Positions 17,437 to 26,657 of a stretch of DNA of 64,000 bases are shown piece after piece. The notes under the pieces are model-generated. The model made no database searches and was not told the DNA's origin. It worked only from the letters and a program-made list of their open reading frames with translations. The first letter of the stretch is position 1, and the number at the start of each line of letters is the position of its first letter. The translations under genes were made by a program, and so were the position numbers. This DNA comes from Croceicoccus naphthovorans (GTDB lineage Bacteria; Pseudomonadota; Alphaproteobacteria; Sphingomonadales; Sphingomonadaceae), in assembly GCF_001028705.1 (NCBI RefSeq), contig NZ_CP011770.1, forward strand, positions 2,545,501-2,609,500, in the 5' to 3' direction.

Positions 17437-18371
17437 TGAGACACCGTTATCCGGACCGGCACATCGCGCCCGTTGCGCTTGACGGTCATCGTGACTGAGG
17501 AACCGGGACTGAGCTGGCCAGCCACCCGGGAAAGATCGCCAGCGCCCGAAACGGCGCGGCCATTGACGGCGGTCAGCACATCGCCGCTGCGCAGGCCCGC
17601 CCGGCGGAAGGCCGCGCCATCGCCCTTGGCATTAAGCATGATGCCCCCGTCGCCCGCCGCAAAGGCGATACCCTGCTGCAAGGCGCTGGCCGAAACCTCG
17701 CTCGATGGCGGCGGCGGGGCAGCGGGCGGCGGCGGCACAACCGGAGGCGGCGGTGCCACGGGATTGACCGTAGTGGGCGCGACGGTCGGCGCAGGCTTCG
17801 ACTGGTCGAGATAGAGCAGTTCCGCGCCCCCGCCCCGGCTGAGCGTCACGTGATCGAAGGCGACGGCGGACAGGGTCACGCCATCCATCACTTCCTCACC
17901 GATGCGATAGACCCCCTGTTCGCCATCGGATCCGGCGACGATCGCGGTGCCTCCGCCAGAGGCCGGGTTCATGCGGATGCCGAACAGCGTCAGCGGAAGG
18001 TCGGTTACGACGGCGACGGCATTGGGCTGATCGACGGAAACGATCACGACTTCGCGGTTAAAGGGATCGAACCCCGTCATCAAAGCCGACCGAGCGCTAT
18101 CATTCATCAGGCGCACCCGCGTCGGCTTCCAGTCGCCAAGCGGAGAGACCGGCGTCACGATCATCCAGAACAGTTGCGCCCCGGCCACGACGATCCCGGC
18201 GGCCAAGAGCCACCAGACCACATCATGCAGGCCCGGCACCGTCAGCCGCCGCCCGCTCGCACTGGCGCGAACGAATCGCACGTTTGTCTTCCCACCCGTC
18301 GTTACAACCGGGCCTGTATGGCCCATCGCGCGGCGACTCAAAAGCCCCGAACCCGTCTGGATTGTGGCCAT
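17433..18371 (-). CDS. gspC: Type II secretion protein C with C-terminal PDZ domain
   Basis: Inner-membrane protein of 312 residues linking the platform to the secretin. After a basic start there is one membrane segment (VVWWLLAAGIVVAGAQLFWM, about residues 50-70), a homology-region domain with LTLFGIRMN, a proline-rich linker (PVAPPPPVVPPPP) and a PDZ domain that includes LRSGDVLTAVNGRAV. First gene of the operon. ATG 18371 is preferred; an extended frame further upstream runs through antisense sequence of the divergent glycosyltransferase gene. The promoter should lie in the 96-base gap to that gene. Confidence 0.9.
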   Translation of the reverse strand: MATIQTGSGLLSRRAMGHTGPVVTTGGKTNVRFVRASASGRRLTVPGLHDVVWWLLAAGIVVAGAQLFWMIVTPVSPLGDWKPTRVRLMNDSARSALMTGFDPFNREVVIVSVDQPNAVAVVTDLPLTLFGIRMNPASGGGTAIVAGSDGEQGVYRIGEEVMDGVTLSAVAFDHVTLSRGGGAELLYLDQSKPAPTVAPTTVNPVAPPPPVVPPPPAAPPPPSSEVSASALQQGIAFAAGDGGIMLNAKGDGAAFRRAGLRSGDVLTAVNGRAVSGAGDLSRVAGQLSPGSSVTMTVKRNGRDVPVRITVSQ

Positions 18372-18467
18372 GTAGCAACGATTTGACAGATTTATGTCAA
18401 CGGCCACCATTCGATGCAGATACGCCCCCTCGCCAAATCGGCGGGTGCGGGCTAAGGGGCCGGAACA

Positions 18468-19670
18468 ATGCTGGACCTGCAGTCGAAATCGCTGGGTGAA
18501 GAGGCCGTGCAGCCGCTGAACGGTCTGCGCGTGGCGCTGTTCAGCGGAAACTACAATTATGTGCGCGACGGCGCGAATCAGGCGCTCAACCGGCTGGTCG
18601 ATTACCTGCTGCGACAGGGCGCGCAGGTCCGCACGTATTCCCCGGTGGTCGATAACCCCGCGTTCGAGGCGACCGGCCCGCTGGTCAACGTGCCTTCTAT
18701 CGCGATCCCCGGCAGGTCCGAATATCGCCTGCCGGTGGCCCTGTCGGCAGCGGTGAAGAAGGATCTGGCCGCCTTCGACCCCAGCGTGGTTCACGTGGCC
18801 AGCCCCGACGTCGTCGGTCACAAGGCGGTGACATGGGCGCGCGATCGCGGGATTCCGGCGGTTGCCTCGGTCCACACACGGTTTGAAACCTATCCCCGCT
18901 ATTACGGCTTCGGCTTTCTGGAACCGCTGGTCGTTGCCGGCCTGCGGCGGTTCTATAATCGCTGCGACGCGCTGATCGCGCCTTCGGAATCGATGGTCGC
19001 CCTGTTGAAAGAGCAGGGGATGAACGACGATGTCTCGCTATGGACGCGCGGGGTGGATCGCACGATCTTTCACCCGTCGATGCGCGACATGGCGTGGCGG
19101 CGTTCGCTGGGCATTGCCGATGACGAACCGGTGGTGGGCTTTCTTGGTCGCCTCGTAATGGAAAAAGGCCTCGACGTCTTTGCCGAGACGATCGAACGGC
19201 TGCGCAAGCAGGGCGTGCGGCACAAGGTGCTGGTCATCGGCGAAGGCCCCGCGCGCGGTTGGTTCGAGGATCACCTGCCGAAAGACGGCAATGGAACGGG
19301 CGTGTTCATCGGGCACCAAATGGGGGCCGACCTTGGCCGCGCGGTGGCCAGCATGGACGTGCTGTTCAACCCCTCTGTCACGGAAACATTCGGCAACGTC
19401 ACGCTGGAGGTGATGGCCTGTGGTCTGCCCGTCGTGGCCGCCGCCGCAACCGGCAGCCGGAGCCTCGTCAACGACGGCAAGACCGGCGCGCTGGTCACGC
19501 CCGGCGACACAAGGCAATTTGCCAAGGCGCTGGCCGCCTATCTGACCGATCCGGCCCTGACCCGCGCCCACGGCGACGCTGGCGAAGCGCGGGCCAGTGA
19601 GAACAGCTGGGACCGGATCAATCAGGCGGTGGCCGATACCTATCTGCGGTTGCTGTCCGCGGACCGTTGA
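18468..19670 (+). CDS. Glycosyltransferase family 4 (GT-B), mannosyltransferase-like
   Basis: Cytoplasmic retaining glycosyltransferase of 400 residues with two Rossmann domains. The N-domain begins LRVALFSGNYNYVRDGANQAL; the C-domain has VVGFLGRLVMEKGLDVF and the EX7E catalytic motif in SVTETFGNVTLEVMACGLPVV. It resembles GDP-mannose-dependent alpha-mannosyltransferases acting on lipid acceptors, but donor and acceptor cannot be fixed from sequence. AAGGGGCCGGA precedes ATG 18468. It diverges from the secretion operon, and no glycan-cluster partner is adjacent. Confidence 0.87.
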   Translation: MLDLQSKSLGEEAVQPLNGLRVALFSGNYNYVRDGANQALNRLVDYLLRQGAQVRTYSPVVDNPAFEATGPLVNVPSIAIPGRSEYRLPVALSAAVKKDLAAFDPSVVHVASPDVVGHKAVTWARDRGIPAVASVHTRFETYPRYYGFGFLEPLVVAGLRRFYNRCDALIAPSESMVALLKEQGMNDDVSLWTRGVDRTIFHPSMRDMAWRRSLGIADDEPVVGFLGRLVMEKGLDVFAETIERLRKQGVRHKVLVIGEGPARGWFEDHLPKDGNGTGVFIGHQMGADLGRAVASMDVLFNPSVTETFGNVTLEVMACGLPVVAAAATGSRSLVNDGKTGALVTPGDTRQFAKALAAYLTDPALTRAHGDAGEARASENSWDRINQAVADTYLRLLSADR

Positions 19671-20126
19671 TCAGGCGATGACCCGCCGCGCGATCATGCG
19701 GCGGCTGTAAGAGATCAGCGCCAGCAGTACCGCCAGAAGAATGATCGAGAAGATGATCGGCAGTGTCATGTCGGTCTGCCCCGGTATCGGCTCCACAAAG
19801 CCGAGGATGAGCGTCACCACCAGCCCCAGCAGCGACACGATAAACGCGTGCATCGCGAACCGGCTGCGGAGCAACAGCAGGACCGATCCGGCAACCGACC
19901 CCCAAACGCCCAATGCCCAGAACACGCTGCCCCACCACGGCATTGCTGCGTAATAGGCGATCATCTGGTCGGCGTTGAGGCCGAAACCCTGCCCCATGCT
20001 GCCAAGGTATTCGCGGTTCTGCAGCTGGGTCATCAGGTAGTCGTAAGCCCCGAACGCATTCCACAACAGGCTGAGCACGGCGACAATCCAGAAGGTCGTC
20101 GGTGCCTTGATGCGCGTCGTCGTCAT
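19671..20126 (-). CDS. Small four-helix membrane protein, unknown function
   Basis: 151 residues with four predicted membrane helices: residues 9-28, 62-84, 88-110 and 125-145, the last followed by a basic tail (SYSRRMIARR). Starts at ATG 20126, whose frame is open slightly further upstream but without conserved features. Similar small proteins, often annotated only as hypothetical, are widespread in sphingomonads; I do not recognise a function. It is a single gene, stop-to-stop with the glycosyltransferase gene and divergent from rarA. Confidence 0.75.
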   Translation of the reverse strand: MTTTRIKAPTTFWIVAVLSLLWNAFGAYDYLMTQLQNREYLGSMGQGFGLNADQMIAYYAAMPWWGSVFWALGVWGSVAGSVLLLLRSRFAMHAFIVSLLGLVVTLILGFVEPIPGQTDMTLPIIFSIILLAVLLALISYSRRMIARRVIA

Positions 20127-20227
20127 TCTGTCTCTCCCCCGGATGCGACCCGGCTTTCGGGCCAGGGTTATCGGCAATAAAACCCGAACTGGCAATCGCC
20201 GCCGCGCGCCCTAGATTGGCGGCACCC

Positions 20228-21547
20228 ATGGCCGACCTTTTCGCAAACGACCCGCCACCGCCCAGCGCCGCCCCCGAACCGGGTGAAGCCGCGCCGTTGG
20301 CCGACCGCCTCCGCCCGCGCACGTTGGCGGATGTTGTGGGGCAGGATCACCTTACCGGACCGGAAGGCACGATCGGGCGGATGGTCGCAGCGGGCCGCCT
20401 GACCAGCATGATCCTGTGGGGCCCGCCCGGCACCGGCAAGACCAGCATTGCGCGCCTTCTGGCCGACAGCGTGGGCATGCGCTTTGCCGTCGTCAGCGCT
20501 GTGTTTTCGGGCGTGGCGGACCTGAAAAAAGCCTTTGCCGAGGCCGAAACCGCGCAAAAGGCGGGTCAGCGCACATTGTTGTTCGTGGACGAGATCCACC
20601 GATTTAACCGCGCGCAGCAGGACGGTTTCCTGCCATTCGTGGAGCGCGGCACAGTCACGCTGGTCGGCGCGACGACCGAGAACCCGAGCTTCGCACTCAA
20701 CGCCGCATTGCTGTCGCGGGCGCAGGTTCTCGTGCTCGAACGCTTGGACGAGACTGCGTTGTCTGCCCTGCTCGACCGGGCGGAGGACCTGGCGGGGCCG
20801 CTGCCCCTCGACGCCGACGCCCGCGCCGCGCTGGTCGCCAGTGCCGATGGCGACGGGCGCTTCCTGCTCAATCAAGCGGAAACGCTCTATGCGGCAAAGA
20901 TCGACTCGCCGCTCGACACCGATGGCTTGCGCAAGTTCCTGCAACGGCGGCTGGCGGTTTATGACAAGGACCGCGACGGGCATTACAACCTGATCTCGGC
21001 CCTGCACAAATCGCTGCGCGGGTCGGACCCGCAGGCGGCGCTGTATTGGATGGCGCGAATGCTGACGGCGGGAGAGGAGCCGCTCTACGTCCTGCGCCGC
21101 CTGACCCGGTTTGCCAGCGAGGACATCGGATTGGCCGACCCGCAGGCGCTGACCCAGTGCCTTGCCGCCAAGGAAGCCTACGAATTTCTGGGCAGCCCGG
21201 AAGGCGAACTGGCGATCGTGCAGGCCTGCCTTTACCTCGCCACCGCGCCGAAATCGAACGCGGCCTATGTTGCGCAAAAGGCCGCGTGGAAGTCTGCAAG
21301 AGAAACCGGCAGCCTCGCCCCGCCGCAAAACATCCTGAATGCGCCGACAAAGCTGATGAAAGACTTGGGCTACGGCAAGGACTATGCTTACGACCACGAT
21401 GCAGAGAACGGCTTTTCCGGCGCAAACTATTGGCCCGATGGCATGGAGCGGCAGAGCTATTACAAGCCCGTCCCGCGCGGGTTCGAGCGTCAGGTGATAG
21501 AGCGTATGGAATGGTGGGACAGGAAACGCGCTGAGCGGAAGGGCTGA
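20228..21547 (+). CDS. rarA: Replication-associated recombination ATPase RarA (MgsA)
   Basis: AAA+ ATPase of 439 residues that acts at stalled replication forks and single-strand gaps. Walker A GPPGTGKT is at residues 65-72, Walker B LLFVDEIH near 117-124, sensor 1 in GATTENPSF, and the C-terminal tetramerisation region includes GSDPQAALYWMARM and RFASEDIGLADP, both RarA hallmarks. A short N-terminal segment (MADLFAND) resembles an SSB or clamp-contact peptide. ATG 20228 is taken over the in-frame TTG at 20216. Likely co-transcribed with the next gene, five bases on. Confidence 0.96.
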   Translation: MADLFANDPPPPSAAPEPGEAAPLADRLRPRTLADVVGQDHLTGPEGTIGRMVAAGRLTSMILWGPPGTGKTSIARLLADSVGMRFAVVSAVFSGVADLKKAFAEAETAQKAGQRTLLFVDEIHRFNRAQQDGFLPFVERGTVTLVGATTENPSFALNAALLSRAQVLVLERLDETALSALLDRAEDLAGPLPLDADARAALVASADGDGRFLLNQAETLYAAKIDSPLDTDGLRKFLQRRLAVYDKDRDGHYNLISALHKSLRGSDPQAALYWMARMLTAGEEPLYVLRRLTRFASEDIGLADPQALTQCLAAKEAYEFLGSPEGELAIVQACLYLATAPKSNAAYVAQKAAWKSARETGSLAPPQNILNAPTKLMKDLGYGKDYAYDHDAENGFSGANYWPDGMERQSYYKPVPRGFERQVIERMEWWDRKRAERKG

Positions 21548-21552
21548 GCCTG

Positions 21553-22434
21553 TTGCCCAGGTTCCGGCACTTCCTTGCCATCGACTGGTCCGGCGCGGCA
21601 GGCAAGCGGCAAAAAGGCATCGCACTGGGTCTTGCGCGTGCAGATGGCGGCGCGCCCGAATTACTGATCCGCGAAGGCGGCTGGTCACGCGGCGATGTAC
21701 TGGCCCTGCTGCGCGAAGACCTGCCCGAAGATACATTGGTCGGCATGGACCTGGGCATATCGCTGCCCTTCGCCGATTGCGGCGCGTTCTTTCCCGGTCT
21801 GCCTGACAGTCCCGCCGATGCCCACGCGCTATGGCACCTGATCGACGACGTTTGCGCCGCCGATCCGCACCTCTCCGCAACCAGTTTCGTCGATCACCCC
21901 GACTTTGCGCCTTACTTCCGCCGCCATGGCGGGCGCGAAGGCGCTCTGTTTCACGGCCATGGTGCCCCGCACCGCAGAGGCCGGTTCCGCGTCGCCGAAG
22001 AGGCACAAGCCGCGCTGGGCTGCCAGCCAACGTCGAACTTCAACCTCGTCGGCGCCGCGCAAGTCGGGAAATCGAGCCTGACCGGGATGCGGGTGCTGCA
22101 CCGGCTGGATCGCAAAGTGCCTGTCTGGCCCATCGATCGCCTGCCCGCAACCGGCTCCGTCATCACCGAAATATACACCGCGATCCCCGCCATCGCCGCC
22201 GCCAGACGCGCAGGGCGCAGCAAGATTCGTAGTTGGCGTGAACTCGACGATGCGCTGGCCTTGCTCGGCTCTCCCGCGCTTGGCCGCGAAGGCCCGATCG
22301 ACGACCACGCTTCCGACGCTCTGCTCACCGCCGCATGGCTGCGCCGCCATGCCGACGACCCCGCGTTGTGGTCCCCCAAACACCTCAACGATGCAATTGC
22401 GCGAACCGAGGGCTGGACCTTCGGCGCGCCTTAG
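21553..22434 (+). CDS. DUF429-like protein with RNase H-type fold
   Basis: 293 residues starting at TTG 21553, five bases after rarA. The start FLAIDWSGAAGKRQKGIAL and later VGMDLGISLPFAD supply the acidic residues typical of an RNase H-like fold, and DDHASDALLTAAWL near the C-terminus is the closing acidic motif seen in DUF429 proteins. This suggests a nuclease or ATPase of unknown substrate. Its coupling to a fork-repair ATPase hints at DNA metabolism, but that is only context. There is no ATG in the first fifty residues that would keep the first acidic motif. Confidence 0.75.
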   Translation: MPRFRHFLAIDWSGAAGKRQKGIALGLARADGGAPELLIREGGWSRGDVLALLREDLPEDTLVGMDLGISLPFADCGAFFPGLPDSPADAHALWHLIDDVCAADPHLSATSFVDHPDFAPYFRRHGGREGALFHGHGAPHRRGRFRVAEEAQAALGCQPTSNFNLVGAAQVGKSSLTGMRVLHRLDRKVPVWPIDRLPATGSVITEIYTAIPAIAAARRAGRSKIRSWRELDDALALLGSPALGREGPIDDHASDALLTAAWLRRHADDPALWSPKHLNDAIARTEGWTFGAP

Positions 22435-22453
22435 GGCAGAGGCGCGCAAATGG

Positions 22454-22529
<76 letters not shown>

Positions 22530-22553
22530 TTCCCCCAAAATTTTTGGCAGATA

Positions 22554-22587
22554 CGAAAAACGGGGACGCAGCCACGCCGCGCCCCCG
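22554..22587 (-). terminator. Rho-independent terminator after the autotransporter gene
   Basis: Bases 22561-22587 form an 11-base-pair stem (two G-U pairs) with a five-base loop; on the minus strand it is followed by TTTTTC. It lies 21 bases past the autotransporter stop. On the plus strand the same hairpin follows tRNA-Thr and is trailed by CCTTTCT, so it may work in both directions. Confidence 0.8.
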
Positions 22588-22608
22588 CCTTTCTCCATGC
22601 GGTCCCGA

Positions 22609-25600
22609 TCAGAAGCGGAACGACAGCGTCGCGCGTCCGGTGCGGGAAAAGCCCTGTTTCGACACGGTGCCGCCATATGACAGGCCGAGGCTCAGCCCCG
22701 GTGCCATTGTCCAGTTCAGGCCTGCATCGATCAGGCCCATGTCCTTGGCCAGTGGCGACCCCGTTACGATGAAGTCCGGCCCGCCATCGAACGCCATCGT
22801 TGTTTCAGTCGAACGGCCGTCCAGCGCATGCTGCCACTCTGCGGCAAAGCGGAACGCGACGGCATCGGCGGGGTCGAGCGTGACGTGCCCCTTCAGGCCC
22901 AGCGACGAATAGGTCCAATCTGCTTTTTCGTCGGCGACATCCAACGCCAGAGTCTCGCCGGTTTCGGCAAAGCCATCGCGGTCGAACCGGTTCCACGTCA
23001 CCCCGGCAAAGGGCTCGATCGCGCCCTTGCCAACCGGCACCAGAACCCCGGCGCGGGCATAGGCGCCATAGACCTTTACCCGATAGTCGGCGGACAGGTC
23101 CTGATCGATCGTGGCGAACGCGACGTTGCGGTCGGTCTCTACGTCAAAGTCGGCATAGCTCGCCCCGGCGGCAAGGCGCAGCGCGCCTGCGTCGGTTCCC
23201 GCATAGAGGTGCCCGTGCGTGCCCTTGGTCGAAACATGGGACGAGCGGCTGCCCACCAGCGTATCGCCATCGGTATAGCCGACCGCGATGCCCAGCTTTG
23301 ACTGGCCGAACCCGTATTCGAAACCGCCGGCATAGTTCGTGGTCTTGCGCAGGTAGCCTGCCGCATTGCCGTCGCCGTCGATATCGTCGCGCCCGCTCTG
23401 GATCTGGATCCACAGTTCGGGGCCCTGCGCACGCGGCAGGTCCAGCCGTTCCAGCACCGCGCGGCGAATGCGGGCGCTGTCCTGCCATGCCGTGTTGGCG
23501 ACGGTTGCGTGGATTTCCCCGCTCAGCGCGTCGAGCGCTTCGCGCGCCATGACGCCGTTCAGGCTGGCGAACGCAAAATACTCGTCGGTCGCAGGATCGA
23601 ACGTGGCATCGAAGGCAACGCCCGATGCGCGCTGGTTGGCGGTCTCGGCAACGTCGGCAAAGTCCAGGTCGTTGCGCGTCATCACCAGCGACACGCCACT
23701 GGCGCTGTAGACCAGCGAGGGATCGAGGAAGGCAAGGTCGGTGACTACCCCGTCGAATTCTCCGCTAACCGTGTCGGCCGCCGCGATCTGGTAGATCGTC
23801 TGCCAGTCATACGTTCCTTGGACCGCCAGCACGCTGACCATGCCGCCCTGAATGTCGAGCGCTCCGGTCACGCCGAGCAGGTCGGCATTGCCGTCCGCAT
23901 CTGCGTTGACGAAGAGAGTCGATCCGCTGGCGAAAGTTACGTCGCCATCGGCCAGCATCATGCCGCTGGGCGCAAGGGTCGCTCCATCACGGACCAGGAC
24001 GCCGCCAACCATGCCGCTGCCCGTCAGCAAGCCGCCCGACCCGACGGTGATCGCCGACGTCGCATAGCTGCCGATGACATTCAGGCCGCCCTCGCTGATA
24101 ATGGTCGAACCGGTCATGGTGTGCAGGCCGGACAAGGTGACGATGCCGCTGCCGGTCTTTTCCACGTCGCCGGTGCCAGAAAGGGAACCGGCGAATTCGG
24201 CGTCGGCATCCTCATCGATGACCAAGATGGCATCGTTCAACACCATACCGCCCAGCGAGATGGTCGAGGCCGTCAGGGTACCGCCAAGGATCGAGGTGCC
24301 GCCAGTGAAGCCGTTCATGCCGGTCAGCGTGACGTTGCCATCGCCTTGCTTCGTCAGCGAACCGGTGCCGACGATGATACCTGCAAAGTCGCCGTCGACA
24401 TCCTGATCGATCACCAGCGCGGCCTCGTTCTGGATATCGCCCGTCAGCGACGTGGTCGATCCCGTCAGCGTACCGCCCGTAATCAAGGTGCCGCCGGTAA
24501 AGCTGTTCGCACCGGTCAGCGTGACGTTCCCGCCGCCGCTCTTGATCAGCGAGCCTGTTCCCGAAACATCGCCCGAAAAGGTGCCGTCGCCAGCCTGATC
24601 GAAGACCAGAAACGCATCGTTCAGCACATCCCCGGTGAGCGAGATGGTCGAACCGGTCAGTGCACCGCCCGAAATCGTCGTGCCACCGGTATAGGTGTTC
24701 ACGCCTGTCAGCGTAACGTTGCCGTCGCCGTCCTTGGTGAGCGACCCCGTACCAGATACATCACCCGCGAACGTACCATCGGTATCCTGATCGATAACCA
24801 GCGCCGCGTTGTTCAGCACGTCCCCGGTCACCGAGGTCGTCGAACCCGTCAGCGTACCGCCCGAAATCGTGGTGCCGCCGGTGTAGATGTTGGTCCCGAT
24901 CAGCGTAACGTTGCCGTCGCCGTCCTTGGTCAGCGAACCCGTGCCCGACACGTCGCCTGCGAAAGTACCATCGGTGTTCTGATCGATGACCAGCGCCGCG
25001 TTATTCAGCACATCGCCCGTCAGCGAAGTGGTCGATCCGGTCAACGTGCCGCCCGAAATCGTCGTGCCGCCGGTATAGCTGTTCGTGCCCGTCAGCGTGA
25101 CGTTGCCGTCGCCATCCTTGGTCAGCGAGCCCGTGCCCGACACGTCGCCTGCGAAACTGCCATCGGTGTCCTGATCGATCAGCAGGTTCCCGCTGTTCGC
25201 GACGTTGCCCACAATCGTTTCGGTCGAACCTGCCAGCGTGCCCTGCTGGATGTCCCACCCACCGGTGAACGTATTCATGCCGGTCAGCAACAACGTGCCC
25301 GACCCGGTCTTGGTCAGTGCGCCAGAAGGGTCGGATTCGTCGGTCAGCGTGCCGTTCAACGTAACATAGAACGTGCCGGTATCGATGGTGCCGCCATTGC
25401 CGGTAACGGTCAGGTCGGTGTCGAAGCTGTCGTCGCTATCGAAGGCAAGCGTGCCGCCATCCATCGACGGTTCGTAAGTGCCATCGCCGACCGTTTCGGG
25501 CGTCGCATTCTCGCCGCCCGAAATCGGCCCGGCGGTCGTGCCCACGGTGACCACCGACGATCCGGCCGGAACCGATCCGATCTGCAGCGTGCTGAAAACG

Positions 25601-26319
25601 AGGTAGCCGCCCGCACCAAAAATTTCGCCGCTGCCATTGGGGACCATCGTCACGCTGGAGAAGTTGTTGCGGTCGTCGATCGCGGCGACGAAATGCTCTT
25701 CACCGCCGATACTGGCGTCGATCCCGCCGACCAGTAATGGGGTCGACCCGTTAAACATCATGTAGATTTCCGACGCGTTCGCCGTGCCTCCATCCGGTGT
25801 GGTATTCCCGGTAGTGCAGCAAGTGCCCCAGTCATTGACGTGAAGACCGACGGCGTTGATGTCGTAAGATGTCGTGTAGCTGGCGTCGCTGTAGAAGGAG
25901 AGCGTGTAGCCTGCCGCGACAACGCTCATCCAGTCGCCCGCGGTATAGCCGACCGACCAGTTGGTGAAGCCGTCGCCACCTTCGTCGCCGCCTCCCGTAT
26001 TCATTGCCGGGGCCCCGGCCAAGGTCGTTTGCACGTAGACGGTAACCGTTCCGGTCGTGTCGGTTACGGCAAAGCGATTGCTGCTGGTATTGGTTATATC
26101 GTACTGGAAAATCAGCGAATCCTGCGTCGCGCCGGGATTGGCATCGTTATAGGCCTGATCGGCGGCGTCGGTCGTATCGAGGAAGGTCTGAAGACCCGCG
26201 TTCAGGTCTTCATTGAAAAAAACCGCCGGATCGGCAAGCGCGGGCTGAACAGGCAGGACACCCGCGGCAAGGATTGCCGTCGAAGCCATAAAGCGGTTTT
26301 TGCGAAAACGTTGGGTCAT
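22609..26319 (-). CDS. Large autotransporter (type V secretion) with tandem 64-residue repeats
   Basis: 1236-residue surface protein. Signal peptide about residues 1-30 (MTQRFRKNRFMASTAILAAG, ending ALA); N-terminal passenger domain of unknown class to about 330; six tandem 64-residue beta-helix repeats at residues 371-754 of the autotransporter-associated strand type (TGTGSLTKDGDGNVTLTG-like); a linker; and a C-terminal 12-strand beta-barrel from about residue 967 ending with LSFRF, a proper terminal phenylalanine. Two cysteines form an adjacent pair (GTCCTTGN) in the passenger. The start at ATG 26319 has GGAGGTG upstream; a longer frame upstream is not signal-peptide-like. Function unknown; adhesion or biofilm is typical of the class. 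Confidence 0.93.
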   Translation of the reverse strand: MTQRFRKNRFMASTAILAAGVLPVQPALADPAVFFNEDLNAGLQTFLDTTDAADQAYNDANPGATQDSLIFQYDITNTSSNRFAVTDTTGTVTVYVQTTLAGAPAMNTGGGDEGGDGFTNWSVGYTAGDWMSVVAAGYTLSFYSDASYTTSYDINAVGLHVNDWGTCCTTGNTTPDGGTANASEIYMMFNGSTPLLVGGIDASIGGEEHFVAAIDDRNNFSSVTMVPNGSGEIFGAGGYLVFSTLQIGSVPAGSSVVTVGTTAGPISGGENATPETVGDGTYEPSMDGGTLAFDSDDSFDTDLTVTGNGGTIDTGTFYVTLNGTLTDESDPSGALTKTGSGTLLLTGMNTFTGGWDIQQGTLAGSTETIVGNVANSGNLLIDQDTDGSFAGDVSGTGSLTKDGDGNVTLTGTNSYTGGTTISGGTLTGSTTSLTGDVLNNAALVIDQNTDGTFAGDVSGTGSLTKDGDGNVTLIGTNIYTGGTTISGGTLTGSTTSVTGDVLNNAALVIDQDTDGTFAGDVSGTGSLTKDGDGNVTLTGVNTYTGGTTISGGALTGSTISLTGDVLNDAFLVFDQAGDGTFSGDVSGTGSLIKSGGGNVTLTGANSFTGGTLITGGTLTGSTTSLTGDIQNEAALVIDQDVDGDFAGIIVGTGSLTKQGDGNVTLTGMNGFTGGTSILGGTLTASTISLGGMVLNDAILVIDEDADAEFAGSLSGTGDVEKTGSGIVTLSGLHTMTGSTIISEGGLNVIGSYATSAITVGSGGLLTGSGMVGGVLVRDGATLAPSGMMLADGDVTFASGSTLFVNADADGNADLLGVTGALDIQGGMVSVLAVQGTYDWQTIYQIAAADTVSGEFDGVVTDLAFLDPSLVYSASGVSLVMTRNDLDFADVAETANQRASGVAFDATFDPATDEYFAFASLNGVMAREALDALSGEIHATVANTAWQDSARIRRAVLERLDLPRAQGPELWIQIQSGRDDIDGDGNAAGYLRKTTNYAGGFEYGFGQSKLGIAVGYTDGDTLVGSRSSHVSTKGTHGHLYAGTDAGALRLAAGASYADFDVETDRNVAFATIDQDLSADYRVKVYGAYARAGVLVPVGKGAIEPFAGVTWNRFDRDGFAETGETLALDVADEKADWTYSSLGLKGHVTLDPADAVAFRFAAEWQHALDGRSTETTMAFDGGPDFIVTGSPLAKDMGLIDAGLNWTMAPGLSLGLSYGGTVSKQGFSRTGRATLSFRF
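24058..25209 (-). repeat. Six tandem 192-bp repeats inside the autotransporter gene
   Basis: The region is exactly 6 x 192 bases, each unit encoding 64 residues with a core GDVSGTGSLTKDGDGNVTL. Units 1-3 are the most alike, at DNA as well as protein level; units 4-6 diverge progressively towards the barrel. Identical blocks recur at 24719, 24911 and 25103, spaced 192 bases apart. Such an array can expand or contract by recombination. Confidence 0.93.
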
Positions 26320-26657
26320 TATTCTGGGCACCTCCACTGGAACCCAGCGGCTATGACCATGCGGCGTGCACAAAGCGCAGCGGCGTGAATACGCAACTTT
26401 CCCTATTTTCCTATCATATCTGCCGGTCGCATCCGGAATGGTTCGGAAATGGCGGTTTCGTAACGGACCGGACCGTTTCGGCGTGGCCATTTCGACACTT
26501 CGTTTACCGTTCTGTTTAGGCACAGCGATTTGCCAAGGTCCGGTCAACCCGTCGCCGAAATTCCGCGACCGAGGGTGGATTAGAACGCTTGCCGCATCCG
26601 TTACCCGAACCAGACGGCCCCAAGGGCCACCCCCATTTCTGACGGAGCCTGCAATCG
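26320..26657. other. Intergenic region between divergent outer-membrane genes
   Basis: 338 bases with no convincing gene. It must hold the promoters of the autotransporter (minus) and of the barrel protein (plus). Ribosome sites are visible at each end: GGAGGTG for the autotransporter and ACGGAG for the barrel gene. An AT-rich patch around 26396-26418 is the best promoter candidate for the minus strand. A partial inverted repeat (AACGGACCGGACCGTT, near 26462) is the only other structure seen; no known riboswitch or RNA was recognised. Confidence 0.55.

Noticed and set aside
24058..25209. Regular repeats that might suggest a CRISPR array
   Set aside because: Unit length is 192 bases with no unique spacers and the units are in-frame coding repeats.
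23509..25737. 742-codon plus-strand frame with its own tandem repeats
   Set aside because: It is the antisense of the autotransporter repeat array; the periodicity comes from the real gene, which has a signal peptide and barrel.
26455..26480. Palindrome-like AACGGACCGGACCGTT as an operator
   Set aside because: The central bases do not pair, and such GC-rich near-palindromes are expected by chance in this composition.
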